NCBI RefSeq assembly: GCF_017168255.1 | Contig: NZ_JABFAP010000001.1 | Coordinates: 620,107-656,986 of the forward strand | Length of the DNA stretch: 36,880 nucleotides | Source: Agrococcus sp. KRD186 | GTDB lineage: Bacteria; Actinomycetota; Actinomycetes; Actinomycetales; Microbacteriaceae | Reading direction: 5' to 3' | Shown: positions 1 to 6,793 of the stretch, one piece after another | How positions within the stretch are numbered: the stretch's first letter is position 1 | Layout of the letters: each line of letters opens with the position of its first letter | Translations under genes and position numbers: made by a program | The notes under the pieces: model-generated | What the model saw: the letters and a program-made list of their open reading frames with translations, nothing else | What the model was told of the DNA's origin: nothing | Database searches by the model: none

Positions 1-1
1 A

Positions 2-508
2 AATAGCCCAACGGAGGAGCACAGCAATGACGACCCCGCCCCCGCGCGCACGCGCAGCCACACGGCCACCACGATCGCGATCGGTGAACGAGACCGCGAA
101 TGGCAGGCCACGACCGACGAAGCCATCGCCCGCATCGACCATGCGCTCACGACCACCGACGCCCGCGCCGACACCGTCGCCGACGGCGATACGAGAGGCC
201 ACATCACCGGGCACCTCGCTGCCGCCCTCACGGTCCTGGAGCGGCTCGCCGACAGCCTCCCAGTCCCGCCCGCGGGCGGCGACGAGCACCCGCACTGGCC
301 CAGCCCACGCCACGAATACCGGCCGCGCTCAGCTGGCCGGAATCCGCGCACACGTGGCCGGAAAATCCGCGCTCAAACGGCCGACTTCGACTTGACAAAA
401 CACAGCGGTAGCGACATACGGGGCAGTTGGCGGCACCGCTCGCGGTGCGATGGCCTTCCCTCGGGGCAGTACATCCGCTCATGGTCTGATCGTAGGTGGG
501 GCATGTGA
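2..508 (+). CDS. 5'-truncated hypothetical protein of a mobile element
   Basis: The frame is open from the left edge of the window to a TGA at 506-508, and its start lies outside. Codons up to about position 320 have strong G/C at the third base and give a sensible mixed composition, including the stretches REWQATTDEAIARIDHAL and AAALTVLERLADSLP, which look helical. After about residue 105 the translation becomes Arg/Ser rich and the DNA carries short direct repeats, so the original gene may have been cut or frameshifted there. I do not recognise the family. Its position beside an AlpA-like gene and a tRNA scar suggests cargo or conjugation-related DNA of an integrated element. The competing frame starting at ATG 27 has a good-looking ribosome site but translates to low-complexity Pro/Arg/Thr, so I prefer this frame. 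Confidence 0.4.
   Translation, partial: NSPTEEHSNDDPAPARTRSHTATTIAIGERDREWQATTDEAIARIDHALTTTDARADTVADGDTRGHITGHLAAALTVLERLADSLPVPPAGGDEHPHWPSPRHEYRPRSAGRNPRTRGRKIRAQTADFDLTKHSGSDIRGSWRHRSRCDGLPSGQYIRSWSDRRWGM
334..372 (+). repeat. Short direct repeat, two copies
   Basis: The motif TGGCCGGAA followed by TCCGCGC occurs at 334-349 and, with two extra A, at 355-372. The copies start 21 bp apart. Repeats of this kind are found at insertion-sequence ends (IS21-like ends carry multiple short repeats), but no transposase is visible here, so a link to an IS is only a guess. Confidence 0.4.
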
Positions 509-841
509 CGGGCAGCGCTCCAGAGCGCGGCGAGCCGAGGATTGCTTCGCACGGTGCGGGCGGCGCTCCTGGCGGGGTGGCGGCTGCGCGTCGGCACTCT
601 TACAGCCGTCGATATCGCCGAGCGGAACCAATTTTGATCGCCAGCAATCTCCGGCCGAGGTGCGTCGCCAACAGTTGCCGAGATCACGCCAGTCAAATGG
701 CGGGCTGACTTGATCCGCGCTCCAGGCACGCAGTCGGCATCCGTCTGCGTCGGGCGTCATGCTCGAAGGGGAAGCTCTCGTGCCGCGGGGCTATCGTCGA
801 CGCTCGTCGACGTCCTGGCTATCTTGGTTCTGGGAGCCCCA
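509..841. other. Gene-free stretch inside the element
   Basis: No reading frame here has convincing codon use on either strand. Base composition is more mixed than in the chromosome to the right, with an AT-richer patch near 600-720. I see no transposase, integrase or RNA gene. It probably holds eroded element DNA and the promoter of the gene at 842. Confidence 0.4.
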
Positions 842-1060
842 ATGATCGTCGATCGCAATCCGCTGGACCCTTATACGGATCTTCGGGCGCTCGGTGCTGC
901 GTACATCACGCAGGACGACGTGGCATCCGTATGTCGAGTCACGCCTGAGACCCTGAAGAACTGGCGACACAAAGGCACCGGCCCGCCGTCGACGCGCGGA
1001 AAGATGCCGCTGTATCGCGCTTCCGATGTTGCCGATTGGCTCGACGCGCAGATCAGGTAG
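842..1060 (+). CDS. AlpA/excisionase-like small DNA-binding protein
   Basis: This 72-residue protein has the layout of MerR-superfamily excisionase/AlpA-type helix-turn-helix proteins. A tyrosine (YITQDDVASVCRV) leads into the first helix of the motif, followed by TPETLKNWRHKG as recognition helix, a GPPSTRGKMPLYR wing and a SDVADWLDAQ C-terminal helix. Such proteins act as excision factors or as regulators of integrase genes in phages and integrative elements. The start ATG at 842 has GGGAG about six bases upstream. It sits about 165 bp from the tRNA fragment that I read as the attachment site, the usual place for an excisionase. No integrase is visible; it would lie outside the window or be lost. 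An ordinary regulator with the same fold is the alternative. Confidence 0.72.
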   Translation: MIVDRNPLDPYTDLRALGAAYITQDDVASVCRVTPETLKNWRHKGTGPPSTRGKMPLYRASDVADWLDAQIR

Positions 1061-1124
1061 TCCAGCCGCGAGACGTGTCGAGTGGCCCAGCCGGCGTGCC
1101 CTGACCGTGGCCACTTACATGTAG

Positions 1125-1163
1125 CCGTAGCGGTCTTGACCGGGACGAAAAGTGACCCTACGG
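1125..1163. repeat. Imperfect inverted repeat next to the tRNA scar
   Basis: CCGTAG at 1125-1130 pairs with CTACGG at 1158-1163, and GGTC/GACC lies just inside. It is about 60 bp from the tRNA fragment and could be an arm-type integrase or excisionase binding site. The signal is weak. Confidence 0.25.
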
Positions 1164-1224
1164 TCGTAACGAGCGCTGCAATCCGCTTGCGCTCGTGGTC
1201 AGTTCTGGTGGGATTTTGTCCGGG

Positions 1225-1254
1225 AGGTCGCAGGTTCGAATCCTGTCGCCCCGA
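1225..1254 (+). mobile_element. tRNA 3' fragment, probable attachment site (attR)
   Basis: The sequence reads as the 3' part of a tRNA: AGGTC, then a T arm with stem GCAGG (1230-1234), loop TTCGAAT, stem CCTGT (1242-1246), then the acceptor strand CGCCCCG (1247-1253) and discriminator A. No matching 5' half (expected to begin CGGGGCG) lies at the right distance upstream, so this is not a complete gene. The arm sequence matches my memory of actinobacterial tRNA-Pro genes. Integrases of many elements recombine at tRNA 3' ends, leaving an intact tRNA at one end and such a fragment at the other. The orientation fits: element on the left, chromosome on the right, intact tRNA expected left of the window. 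Confidence 0.7.
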
Positions 1255-1320
1255 CGCGTGCCCTCCGCATCGAACCGCTGGCCGAACCGGCTGCGAGTCG
1301 GCGGGTGCTGCCGCCGCGAA

Positions 1321-1326
1321 TACGAT
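1321..1326 (+). promoter_or_regulatory. -10 element, leaderless start of the SAHH-like operon
   Basis: TACGAT fits the TANNNT actinobacterial -10 consensus and ends 6 nt before the GTG at 1333, so transcription would start at or near the start codon. There is no ribosome binding site before this GTG, which supports a leaderless transcript. Confidence 0.55.
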
Positions 1327-1332
1327 GGATGC

Positions 1333-3147
1333 GTGACTGACGCAGGCGGCGTGACGCTGGCCGCCGAGAGGGTGGCGCGGGTGATCGCATCGGCGACCAA
1401 TCGCAGCTTCGCCGGCTCGACCATCGCTGTGCACGGCGACGGCGCCCTGGCGCAGCGGCTCGCCGCGATGCTGCGCGGCTTCGGCGGTCGCATGCTCGAT
1501 GCCGAGCCGGGCCGCGATGGCGATCGGGCCACGACCTCGCGCATCGAGCTGCTCGTGCTGTGCGATGCGCAGCAGTCCGCGCAGCCGGCAGCCGCCGCAG
1601 CTGCGCGCTCGACGGAGGCGCTCGACGCGCTGCTGCGAGGCCTGCCGCTCGTCGACGACGCGATCGTCGTCGACGCATCCGCCGCCGGCTGGGACGCGGG
1701 AGCGGCAGCAGGCGACGAGGTCCGACCGGGCGTGCGCGAGCTGCTGGGCCGCGACCGCACCGCCTTCTGGATGCGCGTCGATCCGAGCGAGCGCCCGCGA
1801 ACCGGTGCTGGGTCGCACGCGCTCGACGCGATCGATGTTGTGACGAGCGCCGACCGCGGCGCGGCCCGCATCGTCTGGGCCCGCCGCTTCATGCGCAGCA
1901 CCACCCTGCTCGCGCGGCAGCTCGGCACCGCACGCGCGCTCGAGGGCCGGCGCATCGGCGTGAGCCTGGTGCTCGAGCCGAAGACCGCCGTGCTCGCACT
2001 CGCGCTCGCGGACGCGGGCGCCGAGGTCGCCGTCTTCGCGAGCTCGGGGGAGACCGACGGCGAGGTCGCGGACGCGCTCGCGCGGCTCGGCATCGCCGTG
2101 TTCGCCGCAGCGGATGCCGGCCCCGACGGCGACGCCCGGCACGCCGCCGCGCTGCTCGACTGGGCGCCGCAACTGCTCGTCGACGACGGCGCGCACCTCG
2201 TGCGGCTCGCCCACACCTCGCAGCCGGAGGCGCTCGCGGCGCTCGCCGGCGCCGCCGAGGAGACCACCAGCGGCGTGCGGCCGCTGCGCGAGATGGCCGC
2301 CGAGGGGGCGCTGCGCGTGCCCGTGATCGCTGTGAACGACGCCCGCACCAAGACGCTCTTCGACAACGTGCACGGCACCGGCCAGTCGTGCGTGCTGGCG
2401 ATCGCCGACCTGCTCGACGTGGCCGGCATCCGCGGCGGTCGGGTGCACGGTGGGCGCTGGACCGTCGTCGGCTACGGTCCCGTCGGCGTCGGCGTCGCCC
2501 GGCACGCGGCGGCCATGGGGGCCCGCGTCACGGTCGTCGAGCATGACCCCGTGCGCGCGCTCGGCGCGATGTTCGACGGCCTCGAGGTGGCGCCGCTCGA
2601 GGCGGCGGTCGCCGCGAGCGACGTGGTCGTGAGCGCCACCGGCCACGCCGGCACCATCACCGTCGATGCGCTGCAGGCCGCCGCCGACGGCTGCGTCTTC
2701 GCGGTCGCCGGCGGCGTCGACCAGGAGATCGAGCTCGACCGCGCCCTCGCGAGCGGCTTCGCCCGCACGACGCTCCAGCCCCACATCGAGCACCTCGAGC
2801 GGCCCGGCGCCGGCAACGTGCTGCTGCTGGCCGGCGGCGACGGCGTCAACTACACGGCGGGGGAGGGCAACCCGATCGAGATCATGGATCTCTCGTTCGC
2901 GACCCAGCTCACCGCGCTGAGCCTGCTGGCCGAGGCGATCGGCGCGGACGGCACGAGCTCGCTCGCCCCCGGCGTGCACGAGCTCGGCGCAGCCGGCGAG
3001 CACGCCATCGCCCGCGCCGCACTCGCCGCGCGCGGCGCACCGGTGCCCGATCGACCCGTGCCCGATCGACCCGGCTGCACGAGCGCCGACGACGCCCACC
3101 CCTGGCGCGAGCACCGCTACCGCCCGACCGCAGAGGACATGCGATGA
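1333..3147 (+). CDS. Adenosylhomocysteinase-like protein with altered active site
   Basis: The 604-residue product belongs to the S-adenosylhomocysteine hydrolase (SAHH) superfamily. Visible landmarks are TAVLALALADAGAEV (about 218-232), LLVDDG (281-286), EETTSGV (309-315), VNDARTKTLFDN (334-345, matching the SAHH segment with catalytic Lys and Asp), the NAD motif GYGPVGVG (380-387) with acidic E403, and SATGHAG (434-440). Several SAHH signatures are replaced: the LHMT histidine by LVLE, IGHFD by AGGVD (about 459-463), and GHP by GNP (512-514). The SCN..STQD segment is absent and the C-terminal KPDHYRY is only loosely matched by REHRYRP. About 180 N-terminal residues precede the SAHH-like part and look like a separate alpha/beta domain. 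The GTG was chosen because of the -10 just upstream; reading further upstream would translate the tRNA scar. It overlaps the amidohydrolase gene by 4 nt. Canonical SAH hydrolysis is therefore doubtful; cleavage of a related thioether nucleoside such as S-inosylhomocysteine is a possibility. Confidence 0.75.
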   Translation: MTDAGGVTLAAERVARVIASATNRSFAGSTIAVHGDGALAQRLAAMLRGFGGRMLDAEPGRDGDRATTSRIELLVLCDAQQSAQPAAAAAARSTEALDALLRGLPLVDDAIVVDASAAGWDAGAAAGDEVRPGVRELLGRDRTAFWMRVDPSERPRTGAGSHALDAIDVVTSADRGAARIVWARRFMRSTTLLARQLGTARALEGRRIGVSLVLEPKTAVLALALADAGAEVAVFASSGETDGEVADALARLGIAVFAAADAGPDGDARHAAALLDWAPQLLVDDGAHLVRLAHTSQPEALAALAGAAEETTSGVRPLREMAAEGALRVPVIAVNDARTKTLFDNVHGTGQSCVLAIADLLDVAGIRGGRVHGGRWTVVGYGPVGVGVARHAAAMGARVTVVEHDPVRALGAMFDGLEVAPLEAAVAASDVVVSATGHAGTITVDALQAAADGCVFAVAGGVDQEIELDRALASGFARTTLQPHIEHLERPGAGNVLLLAGGDGVNYTAGEGNPIEIMDLSFATQLTALSLLAEAIGADGTSSLAPGVHELGAAGEHAIARAALAARGAPVPDRPVPDRPGCTSADDAHPWREHRYRPTAEDMR

Positions 3148-4439
3148 CCGCCCAAGACGCTCCGATCCAGGTCTACTCGGCCGGCCTCGTGATCCCCGTC
3201 ACCGGCCCCCGCATCCTCGACGGCGCGGTCGCCGTGCGCGGCAAGCGCATCCTGCACGTCGGCGACCGGCGCTGGGTGCTCGGCCAGTTGGCCGAGCGCG
3301 GTCGCCCCTCCACCGAGCACCACTGGCCGGGCGTGCTCACGCCGGGCCTCGTCAACGCGCACACGCACCTGCAGTACACCGACATGAGCGAGGTCGCCGA
3401 GCGCACCTACAGCGGCTTCGACGACTGGGGCGATGCCTTCGACGTCGTCTACGAGCGCGAGCAGGGGCACGACTGGGCGGCGGCCTCGGCCCGCGGCGCC
3501 CGCGACTCGATCGCGCACGGCGTCACCAGCGCCGCCGACGTCGTCACCGACATCCCCGCCATCAGCGCGCTGCACGACGCGCGCATGCACGGCATCGCCT
3601 ACTGGGAGGTCTTCGGCCTCAGCAACGAGGTCTGGCACGGCGGCGCACGGGAGTCGGTCGTCGCACAGCTCGAGCGGATGCCGTCCACACCGGGGGTTGG
3701 TGTGTCCCCCCACGCGCCCTACTCTCTCGAGGTCGAGCCGCTGCTGGAGGTGCCCGACATCGCCCGCGAGCGGGGGATGCGGCTGCACATCCACCTTGCC
3801 GAGGCGCACATGGAGCGCGAGCACGACGACGCGGGCGAGCTCTGGCGCGAGGGGGACGCCGCGAGCTTCCGCGCGCTGCGCTCGCAGGGCGTCGGCGTCT
3901 CCTCGACGCAGTTCGTCGACCACCTGGGCGTGCTGGGCCCCGACTGCCACATCGCGCACGGCGTCTACGTGAGCGCGCTCGACCGCGCCCTGCTGCGCGC
4001 CCGCGGCACGAGCGTGGCGCTGTGCCCGCGCTCGAACGCGATCATCGGGCTCGACGAGCCGCCCGTCGCCGCCTACCTCGACGAGGGCAACCCCATCTCG
4101 GTCGGCACCGACTCGCTCGCCTCCTCGCCGTCGCTCGACCTGCTCGACGACGTCAGCGCGCTGCACCGCATCGCCGTCGGCCAGGGCTTCGCCGGCCCGA
4201 ACCTGCACGCGCGGCTCTTCTCGGCCGCCACGCTCGGCGGTGCGACCGCTCTCGGGCTCAGCATGGGCAAGCACCGCGTCGGGCAGCTCGCCGTCGGCGC
4301 CATGGCTGATCTGGCGTTCTTCGACATCCCGGTCACGACCCAGGAGAACACCCTTGCGCACCTCGTCGAAGCCGGTGCCGGCACCTGCGCCCGCACCGTG
4401 ATCGCGGGCGAGCTGCGCTTCGAGCGGGAGGCATCGTGA
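3144..4439 (+). CDS. COG0402 amidohydrolase, SAH/MTA deaminase-like
   Basis: This 431-residue protein has the metal-site pattern of the amidohydrolase superfamily subgroup that deaminates adenosine-type nucleosides and related rings. Key residues are H73 and H75 (LVNAHTHLQYT), H190 (SPHAPYS), H217 and E220 (HIHLAEAHMERE), H272 (HIAHGVYV) and D323 (VGTDSLASSP). Characterised relatives include 5'-methylthioadenosine/SAH deaminase (MtaD/DadD) and aminodeoxyfutalosine deaminase, which have similar HTHLE-type motifs. Start and stop overlap the neighbours by 4 nt on each side, so all three genes should be translated together. Next to an SAHH-like protein, a deaminase acting on SAH, methylthioadenosine or 5'-deoxyadenosine is the most economical reading, but the substrate cannot be seen from the sequence. 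Confidence 0.75.
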   Translation: MTAQDAPIQVYSAGLVIPVTGPRILDGAVAVRGKRILHVGDRRWVLGQLAERGRPSTEHHWPGVLTPGLVNAHTHLQYTDMSEVAERTYSGFDDWGDAFDVVYEREQGHDWAAASARGARDSIAHGVTSAADVVTDIPAISALHDARMHGIAYWEVFGLSNEVWHGGARESVVAQLERMPSTPGVGVSPHAPYSLEVEPLLEVPDIARERGMRLHIHLAEAHMEREHDDAGELWREGDAASFRALRSQGVGVSSTQFVDHLGVLGPDCHIAHGVYVSALDRALLRARGTSVALCPRSNAIIGLDEPPVAAYLDEGNPISVGTDSLASSPSLDLLDDVSALHRIAVGQGFAGPNLHARLFSAATLGGATALGLSMGKHRVGQLAVGAMADLAFFDIPVTTQENTLAHLVEAGAGTCARTVIAGELRFEREAS

Positions 4440-4918
4440 CCGAGCACGAGATGACGGACGCGCGGCCCGTCCGGGCGCGCGAGCTCGACCTGGCGCCGCA
4501 CCCGGAGGGCGGCTGGTACCGGCGCGTCTACACGGCCGCCCACGGCCTGGAGACCGCGAATGGCCCGCGGCCCGCGGCCACGCTCATCCACTTCTTCCTG
4601 CAGCGGCACGAGCATGCCGCGTGGCACAAGGTCACCAGCGACGAGGTGTGGCTCTGGCACGGCCCGGGTGCGCTCGACGTGCACCTCGGCGGCACCGGCG
4701 AGCGCCCTGCCACCGAGTCGGTCGTGCGCCTCGATGCCCCGGGCACCCCGGGCACCGCGCAGCAGATGCTCGTGCCCGCCGGCGTTTGGCAGCAGTCGGT
4801 GCCGGCGGCCGACGCGGCAGTGCGACCCGACGGGGACGTGCTGGTGAGCTGCCTCGTCACGCCCGGATTCGACTTCGCCGACTGGCAGCTCGAGGCCGGC
4901 GCCGGTCATATGGCGTAA
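4436..4918 (+). CDS. DUF985-type cupin protein
   Basis: A 160-residue single-domain beta-barrel protein with the hallmarks of the DUF985 cupin family: an early HPEGGWYRRVY motif, IHFFLQ, WHKVTSDEVWLWHGPG, the VPAGVWQQSV strand, and the CLVTPGFDFADWQLE C-terminal signature. The His and Glu of the HKVTSDE segment and the early His/Glu are the likely metal ligands of the barrel. No biochemical role is firmly established for the family; sugar-isomerase-like or small-molecule-binding activity is usually assumed. It starts with a GTG that overlaps the amidohydrolase stop (GTGA), placing it as third gene of the operon. It may process or bind a product of the two upstream enzymes. Confidence 0.8.
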   Translation: MTEHEMTDARPVRARELDLAPHPEGGWYRRVYTAAHGLETANGPRPAATLIHFFLQRHEHAAWHKVTSDEVWLWHGPGALDVHLGGTGERPATESVVRLDAPGTPGTAQQMLVPAGVWQQSVPAADAAVRPDGDVLVSCLVTPGFDFADWQLEAGAGHMA

Positions 4919-4948
4919 CCGAGTGGCGGACGGGGATCGTCGATCGCA

Positions 4949-4954
4949 TACGAT
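4949..4954 (+). promoter_or_regulatory. Possible -10 for the amino-acid transporter operon
   Basis: TACGAT lies about 100 nt before the substrate-binding protein start and would give a leader of about 93 nt. No clear -35 box is present. Read-through from the upstream operon (136-nt gap, no terminator seen) is also possible. Confidence 0.35.
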
Positions 4955-5054
4955 TGTCATGGCCTCGTCGCCACGTGCGCGAAGCCCTGAACCATCACTC
5001 GGCCTCCACCCTGCGCGCTCCAGCGCCGCGGGCGGCCGGAGCACCAGGAGAACC

Positions 5055-5918
5055 ATGCTTCGCACCACCCGTCTGCGCGCCGCCGGCACCGTCATCGCCG
5101 CTGCCGCCCTCGTCGCCCTGACCGCCTGCGCCGGCACGGCCGAGCCGGCCGGCTCGCCCGAGCCCGCCACGGGCTCCGAGACCGGGCTGCCGACGCTCGT
5201 CGACGGGCAGCTGACGATCGCCACCGGCCAGCCCGCGTACTCGCCCTGGGTCGAGAACGACGATCCCGAGTCGGGCGAGGGCTTCGAGGCCGCCGTGGCC
5301 TACGCGGTCGCTGAGGAGCTGGGCTTCCCCGCGGAGGACGTGGTGTGGACGCGCACGACCTTCGACAGCGTCATCGCACCGGGCCCCAAGGACTTCGACT
5401 TCAACATCCAGCAGTTCTCGATCAACCCCGACCGGGCCGAGGTCGTCGACTTCTCCTCGCCGTACTACGTGACGAGCCAGGCCGTCGTGTCCCTCGCCGG
5501 CAACGACGGCGCTGAGGCGACCACGATCGCCGAGCTGCGCGAGGTCAGGATCGGCGTGGCCGCGGGCACCACCACGATCGGCGTCGTCGACGAGCTCATC
5601 GATCCGACGGTCGATGTCGCCATCTTCAACAGCAACGAGGACACGGTGCAGGCGCTCATCGCCGGCCAGATCGACGTGCTCGTCACCGACCTGCCCACCG
5701 CGTTCTACAACGCCTACGGCCAGCTCGACGACGGCGTGCTCGTCGGCCAGATCGACAGCGCCGAGGGCGGCGACGAGTTCGCGCTGCTGCTCGAGAAGGA
5801 CTCGCCGCTCACCGACGCGGTGACCGCCGCGGTCGACACGCTGCGCGAGAACGGCACGCTCGACGAGCTCGCCGCCACCTGGATCGCTGACAACGGCGGC
5901 GCCGCCGTCCTGCAGTAG
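5055..5918 (+). CDS. Family 3 amino-acid-binding lipoprotein of an ABC importer
   Basis: A 287-residue extracytoplasmic solute-binding protein. It begins with an Arg-rich n-region, a hydrophobic segment and the lipobox LTAC with Cys25 as the lipidation site. The mature part follows the family 3 pattern: a substrate-binding opening strand (LTIATGQPAYSPWVEN), a GFEAAVAYAVAEELGF helix, FDFNIQQFSINPDRAEVVDFSSPYY, and later ALIAGQIDVLVTDLPTAFY. Relatives bind polar amino acids or cystine. ATG 5055 was chosen because AGGAGAA lies just before it and the signal peptide begins there; in-frame starts further up would add about 44 residues before the signal. The permease gene starts 2 nt after the stop, followed by the ATPase. 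Confidence 0.9.
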   Translation: MLRTTRLRAAGTVIAAAALVALTACAGTAEPAGSPEPATGSETGLPTLVDGQLTIATGQPAYSPWVENDDPESGEGFEAAVAYAVAEELGFPAEDVVWTRTTFDSVIAPGPKDFDFNIQQFSINPDRAEVVDFSSPYYVTSQAVVSLAGNDGAEATTIAELREVRIGVAAGTTTIGVVDELIDPTVDVAIFNSNEDTVQALIAGQIDVLVTDLPTAFYNAYGQLDDGVLVGQIDSAEGGDEFALLLEKDSPLTDAVTAAVDTLRENGTLDELAATWIADNGGAAVLQ

Positions 5919-5920
5919 TC

Positions 5921-6793
5921 GTGCCAGCACCCGAGCGGCCCGCACTCGAGCGGCCCGCGCCGAGCGCCGTCGAGCTCGACCGCCGCGCGTTCCGCAGGCG
6001 CCAGGGCGGCCGATCGATCGCCGTCAGCATCGGCAGCACCATCGTGTTCGCCGTGCTCATCGGCGTCGGGCTCGTCAACAGCCCGGGCTGGGCCGACGTG
6101 CAGCGGTCGTTCTTCGACCTCGAGACCGCGGTCGAGGCCTTCCCCTCGGTCATCGAGGGGCTCTGGCTCAACATCCAGGTGCTCTTCTTCGCCGCCATCG
6201 GGGTGGCCGTGCTCGGCAGCCTGCTGGCCATCGCGCGCACCCTTCGGGGGCCGATCTTCACGCCGCTGCGCTTCGCCGCCGCGATCTACACCGACCTCTT
6301 CCGCGGCATCCCGCTGCTGCTGGTGCTCTACCTGGTGGGCTTCGGGCTGCCCGGCCTCGACCTCTTCGGCCGCGTGCCCGCGCAGGTGTGGGGCACGATC
6401 GCGCTCATCCTCACCTACTCGGCGTACGTCTCCGAGGTGCTGCGAGCCGGCATCGAGGCGGTGCACCCCTCGCAGCGCCTCGCCTCGCGCTCGCTCGGCC
6501 TCGGCTACGCGAAGACACTGCGGCTGGTGGTGCTGCCTCAGGCGGTGCGCAGGGTGACGCCCGCGCTCATGAACGACTTCGTCTCGATGCAGAAGGATGT
6601 CGGCCTCATCTCGGTGCTCGGCGCCGTCGACGCGATCCGCGCGGCGCAGATCGAGGTCGCGGCGTCCTACAACTTCACGCCCTACGTGCTCGCCGGCATC
6701 CTCTTCATCGCGCTGTCGTGGCCGATGATCCGCCTCACCGACTGGTACACGGCCAGGGCGCAGCGGCGTGAGCAGATCGGAGGCTCGGTGTGA
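5921..6793 (+). CDS. Amino-acid ABC transporter permease
   Basis: This 290-residue inner-membrane protein has a hydrophilic Arg-rich N-terminus, a first membrane span (VSIGSTIVFAVLIGVGLV), an extracytoplasmic loop and a HisM/GlnP-type core of about five spans. The EAA loop that docks on the ATPase is clear: LRAGIEAVHPSQRLASRSLG followed by LGYAKTLRLVVLPQAVRR. The segment NDFVSMQKDVGLISVLG is also typical of polar amino-acid permeases. It starts with GTG 2 nt after the binding-protein stop and overlaps the ATPase start by 4 nt. Only one permease gene is present, so the transporter is probably a homodimer of this subunit. Near the N-terminus the DNA has a 15-bp repeat (CGAGCGGCCCGCACT type) that duplicates ERPALERPA. 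Confidence 0.9.
   Translation: MPAPERPALERPAPSAVELDRRAFRRRQGGRSIAVSIGSTIVFAVLIGVGLVNSPGWADVQRSFFDLETAVEAFPSVIEGLWLNIQVLFFAAIGVAVLGSLLAIARTLRGPIFTPLRFAAAIYTDLFRGIPLLLVLYLVGFGLPGLDLFGRVPAQVWGTIALILTYSAYVSEVLRAGIEAVHPSQRLASRSLGLGYAKTLRLVVLPQAVRRVTPALMNDFVSMQKDVGLISVLGAVDAIRAAQIEVAASYNFTPYVLAGILFIALSWPMIRLTDWYTARAQRREQIGGSV

Noticed and set aside
334-372. IS21-family insertion sequence end
   Set aside because: Only short repeats are present; no istA/istB or target duplication can be seen, so it is kept only as a repeat.
27-395. Frame with a GGAGGAG ribosome-like site and ATG at 27
   Set aside because: Its product is low-complexity Pro/Arg/Thr/Ser. The overlapping frame at 2-508 has far better codon use, and GGAGGAG is within its codons.
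1141-1255. Complete tRNA gene starting at CGGGACG (1141)
   Set aside because: The span would be about 114 nt and no D-arm or anticodon arm can be folded, so only the 3' fragment is accepted.
1195-1332. Upstream extension of the SAHH-like gene, and antisense peptides containing GATGFEPATSRTKS or RTCDLPDK
   Set aside because: These are translations of the tRNA 3' fragment, a known annotation artefact. The -10 box at 1321 places the true start at 1333.
871-3114. Long minus-strand frame opposite the SAHH-like gene
   Set aside because: The composition is Arg/Ala/Gly/His shadow sequence typical of GC-rich antisense frames, with no family motif.
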